Shown: positions 34,254 to 44,252 of the stretch, in pieces
How positions within the stretch are numbered: position 1 is the first letter of the stretch
Layout of the letters: every line of letters begins with the position of its first letter
NCBI GenBank assembly: GCA_017427415.1
Contig: JAFRSU010000072.1
Span: forward strand, 62,001-126,000
Length of the DNA stretch: 64,000 nt
Reading direction: 5' to 3'
From: Lachnospiraceae bacterium
Lineage (GTDB): Bacteria; Bacillota; Clostridia; Lachnospirales; Lachnospiraceae
Notes under the pieces: model-generated
The model's input: only the letters and a program-made list of their open reading frames with translations
What the model was told of the DNA's origin: nothing
Database searches by the model: none
Program-made: the position numbers and the translations under genes

Positions 34254-35783
34254 TTACTTCTTAAAATATACTGTGCTCATATCCTGTACATAGATAGGAT
34301 AGAATGTGTATCCGCCGAGCTTTGAATTTACTGCTACAAGCTGAGCGGGGCTCTGGATGTAAGCTGCTGCAGCATCCTCTGTTAATATCTTCTCAGCTTC
34401 TCTGTACAGATTTGCTTTTTCGGTCTCATCGACTGCTGCCTTAGCCTTTGCAAATACTTCATCAAACTGTGCATTTGAATAGTTCATGAAGTTCTTGGAT
34501 GAATCTGTAGGATAGAATCTTAAAACATCCGAAGGTGCCATCTGCGAGTCAAGACCGATGATAGTTGCATCATGCTGTCTTCCCTTATACACATCAGAAA
34601 GCCATGTGCCCCAGTCGATAAGCTGGATCTCAGCCTTGATGCCTACCTTTGCAAGCTGTGATACTATAACCTGGCCGGTCTTTACATGGAAGTCATAGTT
34701 TGAAGGGATCTTAATGGTAAATGTAAATCCGTTCTCGTATCCTGCTTCCTTTAAGAGCTCCTTAGCCTTGTCAATATTTGTCTTATAGTTATCGACAAGT
34801 GATGCATCATAATATTTTGCGAAGCTGGGGAACATATTTGTTCCGATCACATCGCCTCTGCCACCTGCCGTAACGTTGATGATCTCGTTTCTGTCAAGTG
34901 CGTAGCATACAGCCTGACGTACTCTTACGTCGTCAAAAGGCTTTACTGCATTGTTGAGGAACAGAGCCTGTACAAGGTTCATGGTTCCGTCAAGTACATC
35001 CATCTTACCCTCTAGCTGTGCTGCCTGCTCATTGGTAAGATAAGGGAAGATATCTATACTTCCTGCAAGGAGCTCCATAAATGCAGAATCTCCGCCTGAA
35101 GTGATCTTAAATGTTACCTTGTCTAAATATGCTTTTTCGCCATAATAATCATCATTCTTAGCCATTACAAAGCTTACTAAGGGCTCGAATGATACAAATT
35201 TGAAGGGACCCGTCCCTACAGGTGCTTTTGCCTGATCGTCATAATCGTTGGGTATGATGCTGCTTGTGAAAAATCCGATAAGCTCGGTATTGGGCTCGGA
35301 TAAAACAACTTCTACGCCGTCATCAGTCTTGTTTATTTCGGAGATAATAGAAAAAGCCGATACAGTTACTACTTCTGGATCAGAAGTCTCTAACTTACCG
35401 GCAGCGCGTTTAAGTGAATATATTACGTCATCAGCTGTAACAACCTTTCCGTTATGGAACTTTACGTTATCACGGAGCTTAAACTTATACTTTAAACCTC
35501 CGTCCGTAATCTCATACGAGGCTGCAACAGCCGGAACAAAATTTCCGTCCTTGTCGACCTTGATAAGGCCTTCAAAAATGTTATACAGAACTTCCTTCGT
35601 TCCTGCCGCAACTGCTTTGTGTGGGTCAAGACTATCTAAATCCTGGCTGATACCTACTACTATTTCTCCTCCGTAACTGACTGAATCGGAGTCTTGCTTG
35701 TTGTTATCTTCCGTATTGTCTTTGCATGCGCAAAGTACCATCGAAAGAGTAAGCAGCATCATGAGTAAAAATACTTTCTTCAT
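34254..35783 (-). CDS. oligopeptide ABC transporter substrate-binding lipoprotein
   Basis: 509 residues. A lipoprotein signal peptide ends in the lipobox LCAC (Cys19-20), and SBP_bac_5 landmarks follow: VVGISQDLDSLDPHKAVAAGT, FKLRDNVKFHNGKVVTADDV, PVGTGPFKFVSF, VRQAVCYALDRNEII. It captures peptides or similar solutes for the OppB and OppC-D-F fusion proteins downstream. Full length. The start has AGGAG and a near-consensus promoter (35820-35848). Substrate not evident. Confidence 0.94.
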   Translation of the reverse strand: MKKVFLLMMLLTLSMVLCACKDNTEDNNKQDSDSVSYGGEIVVGISQDLDSLDPHKAVAAGTKEVLYNIFEGLIKVDKDGNFVPAVAASYEITDGGLKYKFKLRDNVKFHNGKVVTADDVIYSLKRAAGKLETSDPEVVTVSAFSIISEINKTDDGVEVVLSEPNTELIGFFTSSIIPNDYDDQAKAPVGTGPFKFVSFEPLVSFVMAKNDDYYGEKAYLDKVTFKITSGGDSAFMELLAGSIDIFPYLTNEQAAQLEGKMDVLDGTMNLVQALFLNNAVKPFDDVRVRQAVCYALDRNEIINVTAGGRGDVIGTNMFPSFAKYYDASLVDNYKTNIDKAKELLKEAGYENGFTFTIKIPSNYDFHVKTGQVIVSQLAKVGIKAEIQLIDWGTWLSDVYKGRQHDATIIGLDSQMAPSDVLRFYPTDSSKNFMNYSNAQFDEVFAKAKAAVDETEKANLYREAEKILTEDAAAAYIQSPAQLVAVNSKLGGYTFYPIYVQDMSTVYFKK

Positions 35784-35819
35784 GATGTTCTCCTTTTCTT
35801 TTTATCTGTTACGAGATGG

Positions 35820-35848
35820 ATTATAAGTTAAAGTAGTTTGTTTGTCAA
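35820..35848 (-). promoter_or_regulatory. promoter of the oligopeptide transporter operon
   Basis: -35 TTGACA (35843-35848), 17-nt spacer, -10 TATAAT (35820-35825). Consensus in both hexamers. Confidence 0.8.
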
Positions 35849-35945
35849 TATGAATATTATACAAAAAACTTTTCAATAATTGAAATTCTATTGACAATTT
35901 ATTCCCATTACAATTTTGTACAAAACTTGTAAACGATAATACATT

Positions 35946-35972
35946 TGTTTAAGAAATATTAAGTGCTAAAAT
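35946..35972 (+). promoter_or_regulatory. possible promoter of the ABC exporter pair
   Basis: TTGTTT, 16-nt spacer, TAAAAT, about 27 nt before the ATG at 35999. The surrounding region is very A/T-rich, so this is tentative. Confidence 0.35.
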
Positions 35973-35998
35973 GAATGCCATAGGGGGGAATGCACCAG

Positions 35999-37849
35999 AT
36001 GAGTGATTCAGTAAAAAAAGCCGGTGAAAATATTCCGGCAAAAGGTAAGTCTGAAAAGAACGCATCGGTTTCCATGAGCAGATTTCCGAAGACGAGACTC
36101 GGATGGCTTTGGGAAAACATGGAAGGAAAGCGCGGACTTTTCAAGGTAGCTCTCATAGGCACGGTTGTATATAATATCATGCAGCTTGTAGTGCCTTTCT
36201 TTTCGGGTAAGATAGTTGACCTGTTAAGAGACATTGATGTAAACGGATGGAACCTGGCTGATTATAAGCAGGACTTTATCCGGCTTATAGCGATCATGGT
36301 CGGACTTACGCTTATCCGTGTAACTATAGTATATCTTGACTGTATGGCTTATGAGCATGTATCTCAGAAGACTCTGTACAGGATAAGAAACTTCTTATAT
36401 GACAAGATCCAGCGACAGGATATGAAGTTTTACAGTACATACCGTACAGGTGACCTGATGACGAGAGTAACGGGTGACCTTGATGCCGTACGTCATAATA
36501 TCGCTTGGGTAGTACGTATGATAGTCGAATCGATCACACTTTATACTGCTACCGCCGTATATTTCTTCATTATGAACTGGAAGCTTGCGATATGCCTTCT
36601 TATAGTAACTCCCATTATATTCGTTATAGTATTCAGATTCAGGAAAAGCGTAGCTCCCAAGCATGCACTTTTACGTGAAAAACTGGCCGGAATGAATACC
36701 GAGGCACAGGAAAACATCTCAGGTAACAGGGTTGTACGTGCTTTTGCAAGGGAAGGTTACGAGATTGATAAATTTGATAAGGCCAATAAGGACTTTGAAG
36801 AGACCGGTATCAATACACACATGACTTGGCTCCGCTTTTTCCCTGCAGTTGAAACTGTAGCCAATGCCCTTCCGGTCATCCATCTGGTCGTCGGCGGTAT
36901 CTTCTTCATGAACGGTGAGATATCCATGGGTGATTATGTGGCATTCTCAGGACTTATCTGGGCTATAGCAAATCCCATGAGACAGATGGGTAATATCATG
37001 AATGAATTCCAGCGTTTCTCAGCTGCATCTGCCAAGGTTATGGAGATATATTATTCCGAGCCCGAGATATTGGATAAGCCCGATGCCATACCGCATCCCG
37101 GCAGATTCGACGGCAAGGTTGAGTTTAAGCATGTGTCATTCCAGTATGATGACGGTATATATCCTGTACTTAAGGATATTTCATTTGTGGCTGAGCCCGG
37201 CGAAACTGTAGCGATAATCGGTGAGACCGGTTGCGGTAAGACTTCACTGATACAGATGATACCGAGATTCTTCGAGGCTACTTCCGGCCAGGTGCTTGTG
37301 GATGACGTGCCTGTAGAAAAGTACAAACTCGAAGACTTAAGAAAGAATATAGGACTTGCTACACAGGATGTACTTCTTTACTCTGATACCATAGAGGGTA
37401 ATATAGCATATGGTGCATCTACCATGAAGCCCGATGAGGTTACAAAATACGCGAAGTATTCGGCGGCAGCAGACTTTATAGAGAAGCTTCCGGAAGGTTA
37501 TGATACCATAGTCGGCGAGCGTGGCGTAGGTCTGTCCGGCGGTCAGAAGCAGAGGATATCCCTTGCACGTGCACTTGCGATCAGGCCTTCGATACTTATC
37601 CTTGATGATACTACTTCGGCTGTAGATATGGAGACAGAGAAGGTGATCCAGCATTCGTTAAGAAATCTGGATTTCCCTTGTACAAAGATCATCATAGCAC
37701 AGCGTATCTCTACCACTAAGGCTGCGGATAAGATTCTGGTGCTTAAGGACGGTAAGATCATAGAGGCCGGTACCCATAAGGAGCTCGTGGAGCAGAAGGG
37801 TTACTATGCGGATCTGGTCAACTTACAGATCGGTGAGATGGCAGTATAG
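35999..37849 (+). CDS. ABC exporter subunit with degenerate Walker B
   Basis: 616 residues: hydrophilic start, six-helix exporter membrane domain (about 45-330), then ATPase. Seen: Walker A IGETGCGKTSLI, Q-loop TQDVLLYSD, signature LSGGQKQRI, and Walker B LILDDTTSAVD. The catalytic Glu after Walker B is Asp here, while the partner gene has the normal Glu. This is the pattern of heterodimeric exporters such as BmrCD or LmrCD with one degenerate ATP site. ATG 35999 is preferred over 35990, since AGGGGGG directly abuts the latter. Exported substrate unknown. Confidence 0.92.
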   Translation: MSDSVKKAGENIPAKGKSEKNASVSMSRFPKTRLGWLWENMEGKRGLFKVALIGTVVYNIMQLVVPFFSGKIVDLLRDIDVNGWNLADYKQDFIRLIAIMVGLTLIRVTIVYLDCMAYEHVSQKTLYRIRNFLYDKIQRQDMKFYSTYRTGDLMTRVTGDLDAVRHNIAWVVRMIVESITLYTATAVYFFIMNWKLAICLLIVTPIIFVIVFRFRKSVAPKHALLREKLAGMNTEAQENISGNRVVRAFAREGYEIDKFDKANKDFEETGINTHMTWLRFFPAVETVANALPVIHLVVGGIFFMNGEISMGDYVAFSGLIWAIANPMRQMGNIMNEFQRFSAASAKVMEIYYSEPEILDKPDAIPHPGRFDGKVEFKHVSFQYDDGIYPVLKDISFVAEPGETVAIIGETGCGKTSLIQMIPRFFEATSGQVLVDDVPVEKYKLEDLRKNIGLATQDVLLYSDTIEGNIAYGASTMKPDEVTKYAKYSAAADFIEKLPEGYDTIVGERGVGLSGGQKQRISLARALAIRPSILILDDTTSAVDMETEKVIQHSLRNLDFPCTKIIIAQRISTTKAADKILVLKDGKIIEAGTHKELVEQKGYYADLVNLQIGEMAV

Positions 37850-37863
37850 AGAAAGGCAGAACT

Positions 37864-39645
37864 ATGGCAGGAAAAAATACATACAAGCAGGATGAAAGAC
37901 TGGATGAGCCGTTTGATATACGGCATCTTCTGCTTGCATCCGCTTACATAAAAACATATATACCACAGATGGGACTTGCGCTTTTCTTAAGTATCCTGGG
38001 CGGTGCTTTGGGACTGGCGGCTCCCATGATCACACAGAAGGCGATAGATGATGCGCTCATCCCGCATGATATGAAGATGCTTATCACTCTGGCAGTGCTG
38101 CTCGTATCCGTATATGCAGTCAGCATACTTTTTACCACTATACGTTCGAGGATGATGGTAAAGGTATCCCAGCGTATCATTTATGATATAAGAAAAGACC
38201 TTTTTGCGCATCTGCAAAAGCTGTCTTTCCAGTACTATGATGACCGTCCTCACGGCAAGATCCTGATCAGAGTCGTAAACTATGTAAACTCCGTATCGGA
38301 TATGCTTTCCAACGGTCTTATCAACATAATCCTTGAGACCATCAACTTAGTCATCATCGTGATCTACATGCTGCTGGTCGATGTCCAGATGTCGCTCGTC
38401 GTTATGTGCGGTGTGCCGATCTTAGCGGTATTCATGCTCTGGATGAAAAACAGACAGCGTAAAGCCTGGCAGGCAGTATCCAACAAGAGTTCAAACTTAA
38501 ATGCTTACCTTCAGGAGAATATAGTCGGTGCCCGTATCACCCAGATATTTGCAAGAGAGAACGAAAATGCCGAGATATTTGCGGGACTTTCCGAGGACTG
38601 TAGGAAAACCTGGATGAAGGCCGTACAGTGCAACAACCTTATGTGGCCCGGTATCGATGCGATATCGGTACTCATCAGGGCGGCTATATTCATATTCGGT
38701 ATCATGGTATTTTCAAGCGGAGCTAAGTCCATAGGTACCATTATAGCCATATCCGGTTATTCGGCACGATTCTGGCAGCCCATCATGAATATGGGAAATA
38801 TATTCAACAACTTCCTTAACAACATGGCATACTTAGAGCGTATATTTGAGACCATGGGCGAGAAGGTAACCGTAGCTGACGCAGAAAATGCTACCGAGAT
38901 GCCTCCCATCAAGGGACATGTTGAGTTTAAGAATGTCAGCTTCTCATATGAAGAAGGTAAAGAAGTACTGCACAACGTATCCTTTGAGGTTCAGCCGGGA
39001 GAGAGCATAGCCTTGGTAGGTCCTACAGGTGCAGGAAAGAGTACGATAGTAAACCTTCTCTCGCGTTTCTACAATGTAGGAAGCGGAGAAGTGCTTATAG
39101 ACGGACAGGATATATCAAAAGTTACGCTTCATTCGCTCAGAAGCCAGATGGGTATCATGATGCAGGACAGCTTCATATTCTCAGGTACCATCAAGGATAA
39201 CATCAAGTACGGAAAACTCGATGCTACCGATGAAGAGATAAGGGAAGCCAGCAGGCGTGTATGTGCAGAAGCGTTCATCCTAAAGATGCCAGACGGATAT
39301 GATACAGAGGTAAAGGAGAGAGGTTCTCTCTTAAGTCAGGGGCAGAAACAGCTCATATCCTTTGCAAGAACACTGCTCTCGTCACCTGCGATACTGGTAC
39401 TCGATGAAGCTACATCAAGTATAGATGTTCAGACAGAAAAAGCTCTGCAGCAGGGACTTAATACCATGCTTAAAGGCAGGACTTCATTCATAGTTGCCCA
39501 CCGTCTGTCCACCATCAGAAACTGCGATAAGATCATGTACATAGATGACGGCGGCATCACCGAGGTAGGAAACCACGAGGAACTCATGAAAAAGAAGGGT
39601 GCATATTACAGACTGTATACTGCACAGATTGAAGAAATTGCATAA
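37864..39645 (+). CDS. ABC exporter subunit, catalytic partner
   Basis: 593 residues: six-helix exporter domain then ATPase with Walker A VGPTGAGKSTIV, Q-loop MQDSFIFSG, signature LSQGQKQLI, Walker B LVLDEATSSID and H-loop IVAHRLST. The complete DE pair makes this the active site donor of the heterodimer. The signature Gly-to-Gln change (LSQGQ) is common in such partners. It lies 14 bp after the first subunit and ends in a terminator at 39655-39688. Confidence 0.93.
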   Translation: MAGKNTYKQDERLDEPFDIRHLLLASAYIKTYIPQMGLALFLSILGGALGLAAPMITQKAIDDALIPHDMKMLITLAVLLVSVYAVSILFTTIRSRMMVKVSQRIIYDIRKDLFAHLQKLSFQYYDDRPHGKILIRVVNYVNSVSDMLSNGLINIILETINLVIIVIYMLLVDVQMSLVVMCGVPILAVFMLWMKNRQRKAWQAVSNKSSNLNAYLQENIVGARITQIFARENENAEIFAGLSEDCRKTWMKAVQCNNLMWPGIDAISVLIRAAIFIFGIMVFSSGAKSIGTIIAISGYSARFWQPIMNMGNIFNNFLNNMAYLERIFETMGEKVTVADAENATEMPPIKGHVEFKNVSFSYEEGKEVLHNVSFEVQPGESIALVGPTGAGKSTIVNLLSRFYNVGSGEVLIDGQDISKVTLHSLRSQMGIMMQDSFIFSGTIKDNIKYGKLDATDEEIREASRRVCAEAFILKMPDGYDTEVKERGSLLSQGQKQLISFARTLLSSPAILVLDEATSSIDVQTEKALQQGLNTMLKGRTSFIVAHRLSTIRNCDKIMYIDDGGITEVGNHEELMKKKGAYYRLYTAQIEEIA

Positions 39646-39654
39646 AACGATAAA

Positions 39655-39688
39655 GAGAGTCGGTCTATTATGACTGACTCCCTTTTTT
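39655..39688 (+). terminator. terminator of the ABC exporter pair
   Basis: GAGTCGGTC/GACTGACTC stem (39657-39665 with 39672-39680) followed by CCTTTTTT, 10 nt after the stop codon. Confidence 0.85.
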
Positions 39689-39709
39689 ACAATCCAATTA
39701 AAATAAATA

Positions 39710-41237
39710 TCACCGGATTTTAATAAATACAGCCGGACGTACGCCTTGATACGAATCATTTTTCTCACATGATAGCCGTCCACCTCCAAGAACAGTTACT
39801 GTACTATCCTCTCCCGCTTTGGAGCTTGTCCAGTACTCGTAAGATTTTTCTCCCTCCCGAGTAAGACCAAGCAACGGAGCACTTCTTATTACATCCTGCC
39901 ACATAAATGACTCTTCATTATCATTCATCTGAATAATAGCATTGTATTCCGACAAGTACCTTGCTGTACCGGCACACGCTCTGTTAACATCATAAGTATC
40001 ATCGCCTTTAAAACCAAAACTATTATTCTGCAGATCATCTGATGACAATAAGAAAACATAATCTCCATTGTTGTTTATTATTCTGCTTTTTTCTTCATCA
40101 TTAAATGCTTCATCCAAAAAAATAGTATTCAACCAATTTCTTAAAGAACAATGCTCCCAATCTACATTTTTCTTTTCTTCATTAAACTTTTGATAATCAA
40201 GGATATACTTACTAACCAGAAGAGCATGATCATCAGAAACATCTAATACTTTCCACTGAATATCTTCCATTCCATTCGATAAATCTAAGTTCTGTTCATA
40301 GTGCCCAAATATTACCGTACTCCCGTTTTTTATTGCCTCTGAAATATTGATATCCGTAATTTTCAAAGGATTACAATTATCATTTAAGATATGTTCTTCA
40401 TTTTGTAAAGATTTACTTCTTTTGATCAAGTAATCATTCCTAAAGCTTACTCTGATTACAGGCCTAACTCCAAGCTCTTCCAAGCAATCTGCTCCATTTA
40501 TATTTATTTTTCCCGTATTACTAACAACACTAACTAATTGCGGAGAAATCCCCCTCGTCCTTACATACCAATCGAAAGAATTATTTACACCAAATTCGTT
40601 TACTCTTTTCTGACGTTTTATTTTTTTTATCCACAACATAATCAGTTGCTGTGCAACTCCTATCTGCTCTATCTTTATTATAATCTAAATTCTCCTGCCA
40701 ATAATATATTTCATAACGTTCTTCTATTGAGTCTATTCCTTTAAAATCATTTTCAGCAAGTCCATATTCTTCCAATTCTTCAAATGCAAGCAGAAATACT
40801 TTATCCTCTGTATCATTTTCTTCTGAAAAATACCCAGGCTGTTCTAATGGATTTGGTAGTGTTTTTACTGCTGTACTATTGATTATTTCTTTCTCCGCTC
40901 CGGAAAAAGCTTTATCATAAAAATCATGATTTAAATAATCCCTTATGTAGCTTAATTCCCATGCATGACCATCTATTATATTCCCATCATATGAATATGG
41001 TAAAACTTCAAGAATGTTTTTACTAAACAGCACCACTTCATTGGCAGACACGTCCAATACTATCCATTCTATAGGTTCCGTTCCATTTGAAATATCATCA
41101 TCTTGTTCGTAAACACCAAAATATACAGTATCTCCTTTTTTCAAGGGGTTAAATGAAACCAAATTGACTATAATGAAAGCTATTATGCCTATAACAAAAA
41201 TACCTGATAAGCTATTTATTATTCTTTTTTTATCCAT
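39710..41237 (-). pseudogene. membrane-anchored double DUF6273 protein, split by a frameshift at an A8 tract
   Basis: Two overlapping frames make one protein. Frame 1 (41237-40581) has an N-terminal TM anchor (about 9-28) and a DUF6273 module (KKGDTVYFGVYEQDDDISNG...IEWIVLDV). It then drifts into nonsense after DYVVDKK. Frame 2 (to 39710) resumes with FDWYVRTRG...LGVRPVIRVSF, completing module 1. A second module follows (KNGSTVIFGHYEQNLDLSNG...WKVLDV...GVRPAVFIKIR). The switch point is eight A residues on the coding strand (plus-strand T's 40621-40628); seven would restore the frame. It may be an inactive gene, a phase-variable gene or a sequence error. GGGGGG precedes the ATG. Confidence 0.75.
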
Positions 41238-41385
41238 GGTATCCCCCCTTAACTTTCATATGCAATCAACCTATATTTTGTATATATGACTATATCTTTC
41301 TCTATAGTTACAGTCGACAGTTTTGGGGTTGTTTTATCCGTCGGAGAAAGTATAACCGTCTTTCGAGCTATAGGTGATTTTCTAA

Positions 41386-41414
41386 AGTGTAACATGGCAA
41401 AAATCCAAAGTCAA
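41386..41414 (-). promoter_or_regulatory. possible promoter of the DUF6273 gene
   Basis: -35 TTGACT (41409-41414), 17-nt spacer, -10 TACACT (41386-41391). The -35 lies in one unit of a tandem repeat, giving a ~140-nt 5' UTR. Tentative. Confidence 0.4.
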
Positions 41415-41458
41415 GCATGGTAAAAATCTAAAGTCAAGCATGGTAAAAATCTAAAGGG
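41391..41458. repeat. three tandem copies of a ~23-bp unit
   Basis: Units of AAGCATGGTAAAAATCTAAA plus GTC, at 41391-41412 (diverged), 41413-41435 and 41436-41458. Read on the minus strand each junction gives TTGACT. They lie between the GH3 terminator and the DUF6273 gene. The rest of the 250-bp gap is A/T-rich with no other clear signal. Confidence 0.75.
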
Positions 41459-41480
41459 CCAGTCTTTTAAGACTGACCCT
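41455..41480 (-). terminator. terminator of the GH3 gene
   Basis: AGGG and CAGTCTT arms (41455-41466) pair with AAGACTG and CCCT (41469-41480), followed on the minus strand by TTAGATTTTT. Confidence 0.75.
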
Positions 41481-41489
41481 TTCGCAATA

Positions 41490-44252
41490 TCATATATTAA
41501 AATTGATCCTGATGCTCTCAAGCTTAAGCCCTGCACCCGGTACAAAAAGCTTGTAAATCGTATGTCTGGTATGTATGAATATATCTTTCTCAATCGTTAC
41601 GGACTTACCGCCTGTACCGTTAAATGTATATACCGCATATACTTTTCCGTTAAAGAAGAAAGTCACAGGAAGCTGTGCCAGTTCACCAAGCTCGGATGAT
41701 GCTGTGATGGAAACTTTGCACATTCCGACAGTATCAAAGTCTATACCGAATACTATCTCCTTCTGATCGGCAAATTCTTTAAGGTCGTAAGTATAATCCA
41801 TGCCGCCGTTTATGAACTCGACATCCATCGGTTCTTCCTTAAAGCTGTCATCGGTATCCGCTGTCTCTATCTCTGCTTCGTTTCCGTTAAGTCTCTCAAA
41901 AGCATACATGGTCATGGCCTGGCCGCATATATTCCTTGCACATCTCTGAAGCTCTGCTATGGTAACCCTGCCGTCAGCCAGCGCTTCCTCAAGGTTATCC
42001 CCGTGCTTATTCTTTGAGGAGTCGGGACATACCATGTAAAGGTCGTTCTGTGCCCTTACCATGGCAGCAAAGTTATTTCTCTCTCCTGCTCCGCCTTCCT
42101 CACTGGTCATAGCCCACCAGTCTGTCATGACTATGCCCTTAAAGCCCCACTGATCACGCAGTATCACAGTATTAAGATCATAACAGCTTGAAGTCCATGT
42201 ACCGTTAAGGCTTCCGTATGTGGTCATCACGGAATCGGCTGCCTTAGCCTTTACAGCTATCTCAAAGCCTTTAAGATATATCTCACGAAGTGCTCTTTCA
42301 GATATTACCGAGTCCACAAAATGTCTCTTGGTCTCCTGGTTATTGCCCGCATAGTGCTTTATAGTACCTGTCACTCCTGCATAGTGCAGACCCTTTAACA
42401 TGGCGGTACCCATAAGGCCTGTAAGGAGCGGATCCTCGGAGAAGTATTCAAAGTTACGTCCGTTAAGAGGATGTCTGTGGATATTCATGCCGGGTCCTAA
42501 AAGGTTATCGACATTGTTCTTTACCATCTCTACGGAAGTGTACTGATATAGCCGTTCTACTAGTGTCGTATTGAATGTCGAAGCCAGTAAAAATCCGCTC
42601 GGAAGCGAGAATGCCAACGCTCCGGTATCAAGTCTCATACCTGAAGGTCCGTCATCACAGCAGCATGCAGGGACGCCCTTTTCTACCAGACTGTCTGTCA
42701 CTCCGCCGTAAGCGGAGGCAGTACCTGCGGTTACTCTCAGGCTTCCCATGCCTTCGCCTCTGACTATCGATATAAGCTCTTCCTTTGAAAGCTGGGCGAT
42801 AAAGTCATCCATAGATACTTTGCCGTCCTTCACGTCCTTTAGTTTATATCCCTTGTCACCGGTCATAGGTATCTCTTCCGGCAGTCTTTCATTTCTCTTT
42901 TCACTCATAGATACCTTTCTTACAGGTACCTTTTCCTTTACCATGAAAGGTATATCGTCAGGCATGTCACATACAACTGCCTTCATCCTGTTAAAGCTTC
43001 TTACAGGTGCCATGGCACTTTCAAGCTTCTCCAAGCAGATGTTTTTCTCTATTACAAAGCTTCCGGAATATACAGTATCTCTTACGTTTTCACCGGCAAG
43101 TACGGAATATCCGCCTTTTTCAAGTACCCAGGCTGTACCGTACCCTAAAGTGTTTGCATCATCGAAGGATGCAAATGCGTTTGTATCGCATTCAAGTTCT
43201 ATCACTCTCTTCTCACCGGGCTTTAATAGACCGGTCTTTGCAAAGGCGGTAAGCACTTTTGCAGGCTTACCCATTTTCCCTAAAGGAGCGGATACGAACT
43301 GCATCACCACTTCCTTGCCGGGTACTTTACCGGTATTGGTCACACCTACGGTCTGTACCACCTTTACGCCGCTATCGGTGATATCCACCTTTATGTGCAT
43401 GGGCTCGATACTGAACCGGGTATATGAAAGACCGTAGCCAAACGGGAAACGTACCTTGTCCTTGGCGGTGGTCTCAAAGTACCTGTAGCCTACATATATA
43501 TCTTCTTCGTAGAAAAGATCTTCTGTTTTTCCGAATGTACAGGATGAAGGATAATCAGAGAGTTCATAAGCTACTGATACAGGCAGATGTCCTGAAGGTG
43601 ATACCTCACCTAACAGCACCTTTGCTGTGCCGTACCCGCCTACATGTCCGCCCTGCCACGCTATAAGCACCGCATCGGGATTTACTTCATCCATGAAGCT
43701 GAAGTCCATGATATTTCCTATATTAAGGACTACAGCCATTTTTGAAAATGCTTTTCTAACCTTTTTAAGTGTGGAGAGCTCCTCAGCATACAGCCTGAAT
43801 GCTCCCTCTTTATCCACATTATCCTGATCTTCGCCTGCAGTACGTGCTATGATCACAAGTGCGATATCGGAATTGGCTGCCGCATCCGCTACCGCAGACT
43901 CTTCTATATCATACTCCGCCTGCGACCAGGGCTCGGTACCCCAGCCGCAGCCTGTAACTAAGGGGTTCTCTTCATCCCATTTTTCATATATTTTCTTTAG
44001 GGGTTCATATACTTTTATATTTTTTGATTCTTCGAGAGCATCAAGGATACCGGTCACCTTACGTACATTAACCATGCCGCCGGATCCTAATCCGCTCTTA
44101 TAATAATGCAGCTGCATCCTGCCGAATACGGACACGATCGAGCCTTTCTTTATAGGAAGTACATCTCCTTCGTTTTTAAGGAGAACCTGTCCTTCCGAGA
44201 TAGCCTCTATCGCTGTTTCCTTATATGCATCAAAGTCAAGCTTGTATTTCAT
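41490..44252 (-). CDS. GH3 beta-glucosidase with inverted domain order
   Basis: 920 residues without a signal peptide, so probably cytosolic. The chain starts with the GH3 C-terminal alpha/beta sandwich (GQVLLKNEGDVLPI), then a fibronectin III-like region (about 300-410). The GH3 N-terminal TIM barrel comes last: DDGPSGMRL, GPGMNIHRHPLNGRNFEYFSEDP, KHYAGNNQETKRH, and the nucleophile Asp711 in GIVMTDWW. A ~120-residue C-terminal beta domain is added. This inverted order is known for Butyrivibrio fibrisolvens and Ruminococcus albus beta-glucosidases. Likely hydrolyses beta-linked oligoglucosides taken up by the cell. GGAGG precedes the ATG. Confidence 0.93.
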   Translation of the reverse strand: MKYKLDFDAYKETAIEAISEGQVLLKNEGDVLPIKKGSIVSVFGRMQLHYYKSGLGSGGMVNVRKVTGILDALEESKNIKVYEPLKKIYEKWDEENPLVTGCGWGTEPWSQAEYDIEESAVADAAANSDIALVIIARTAGEDQDNVDKEGAFRLYAEELSTLKKVRKAFSKMAVVLNIGNIMDFSFMDEVNPDAVLIAWQGGHVGGYGTAKVLLGEVSPSGHLPVSVAYELSDYPSSCTFGKTEDLFYEEDIYVGYRYFETTAKDKVRFPFGYGLSYTRFSIEPMHIKVDITDSGVKVVQTVGVTNTGKVPGKEVVMQFVSAPLGKMGKPAKVLTAFAKTGLLKPGEKRVIELECDTNAFASFDDANTLGYGTAWVLEKGGYSVLAGENVRDTVYSGSFVIEKNICLEKLESAMAPVRSFNRMKAVVCDMPDDIPFMVKEKVPVRKVSMSEKRNERLPEEIPMTGDKGYKLKDVKDGKVSMDDFIAQLSKEELISIVRGEGMGSLRVTAGTASAYGGVTDSLVEKGVPACCCDDGPSGMRLDTGALAFSLPSGFLLASTFNTTLVERLYQYTSVEMVKNNVDNLLGPGMNIHRHPLNGRNFEYFSEDPLLTGLMGTAMLKGLHYAGVTGTIKHYAGNNQETKRHFVDSVISERALREIYLKGFEIAVKAKAADSVMTTYGSLNGTWTSSCYDLNTVILRDQWGFKGIVMTDWWAMTSEEGGAGERNNFAAMVRAQNDLYMVCPDSSKNKHGDNLEEALADGRVTIAELQRCARNICGQAMTMYAFERLNGNEAEIETADTDDSFKEEPMDVEFINGGMDYTYDLKEFADQKEIVFGIDFDTVGMCKVSITASSELGELAQLPVTFFFNGKVYAVYTFNGTGGKSVTIEKDIFIHTRHTIYKLFVPGAGLKLESIRINFNI

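Noticed and set aside
41391..41458. Short repeats that might be a CRISPR array
   Set aside because: The 23-bp units are directly adjacent with no spacers, there are only three, and no cas genes are in the window.
42748..43437. 229-codon plus-strand open frame inside the GH3 gene
   Set aside because: Antisense shadow; the minus-strand frame has full GH3 motifs.
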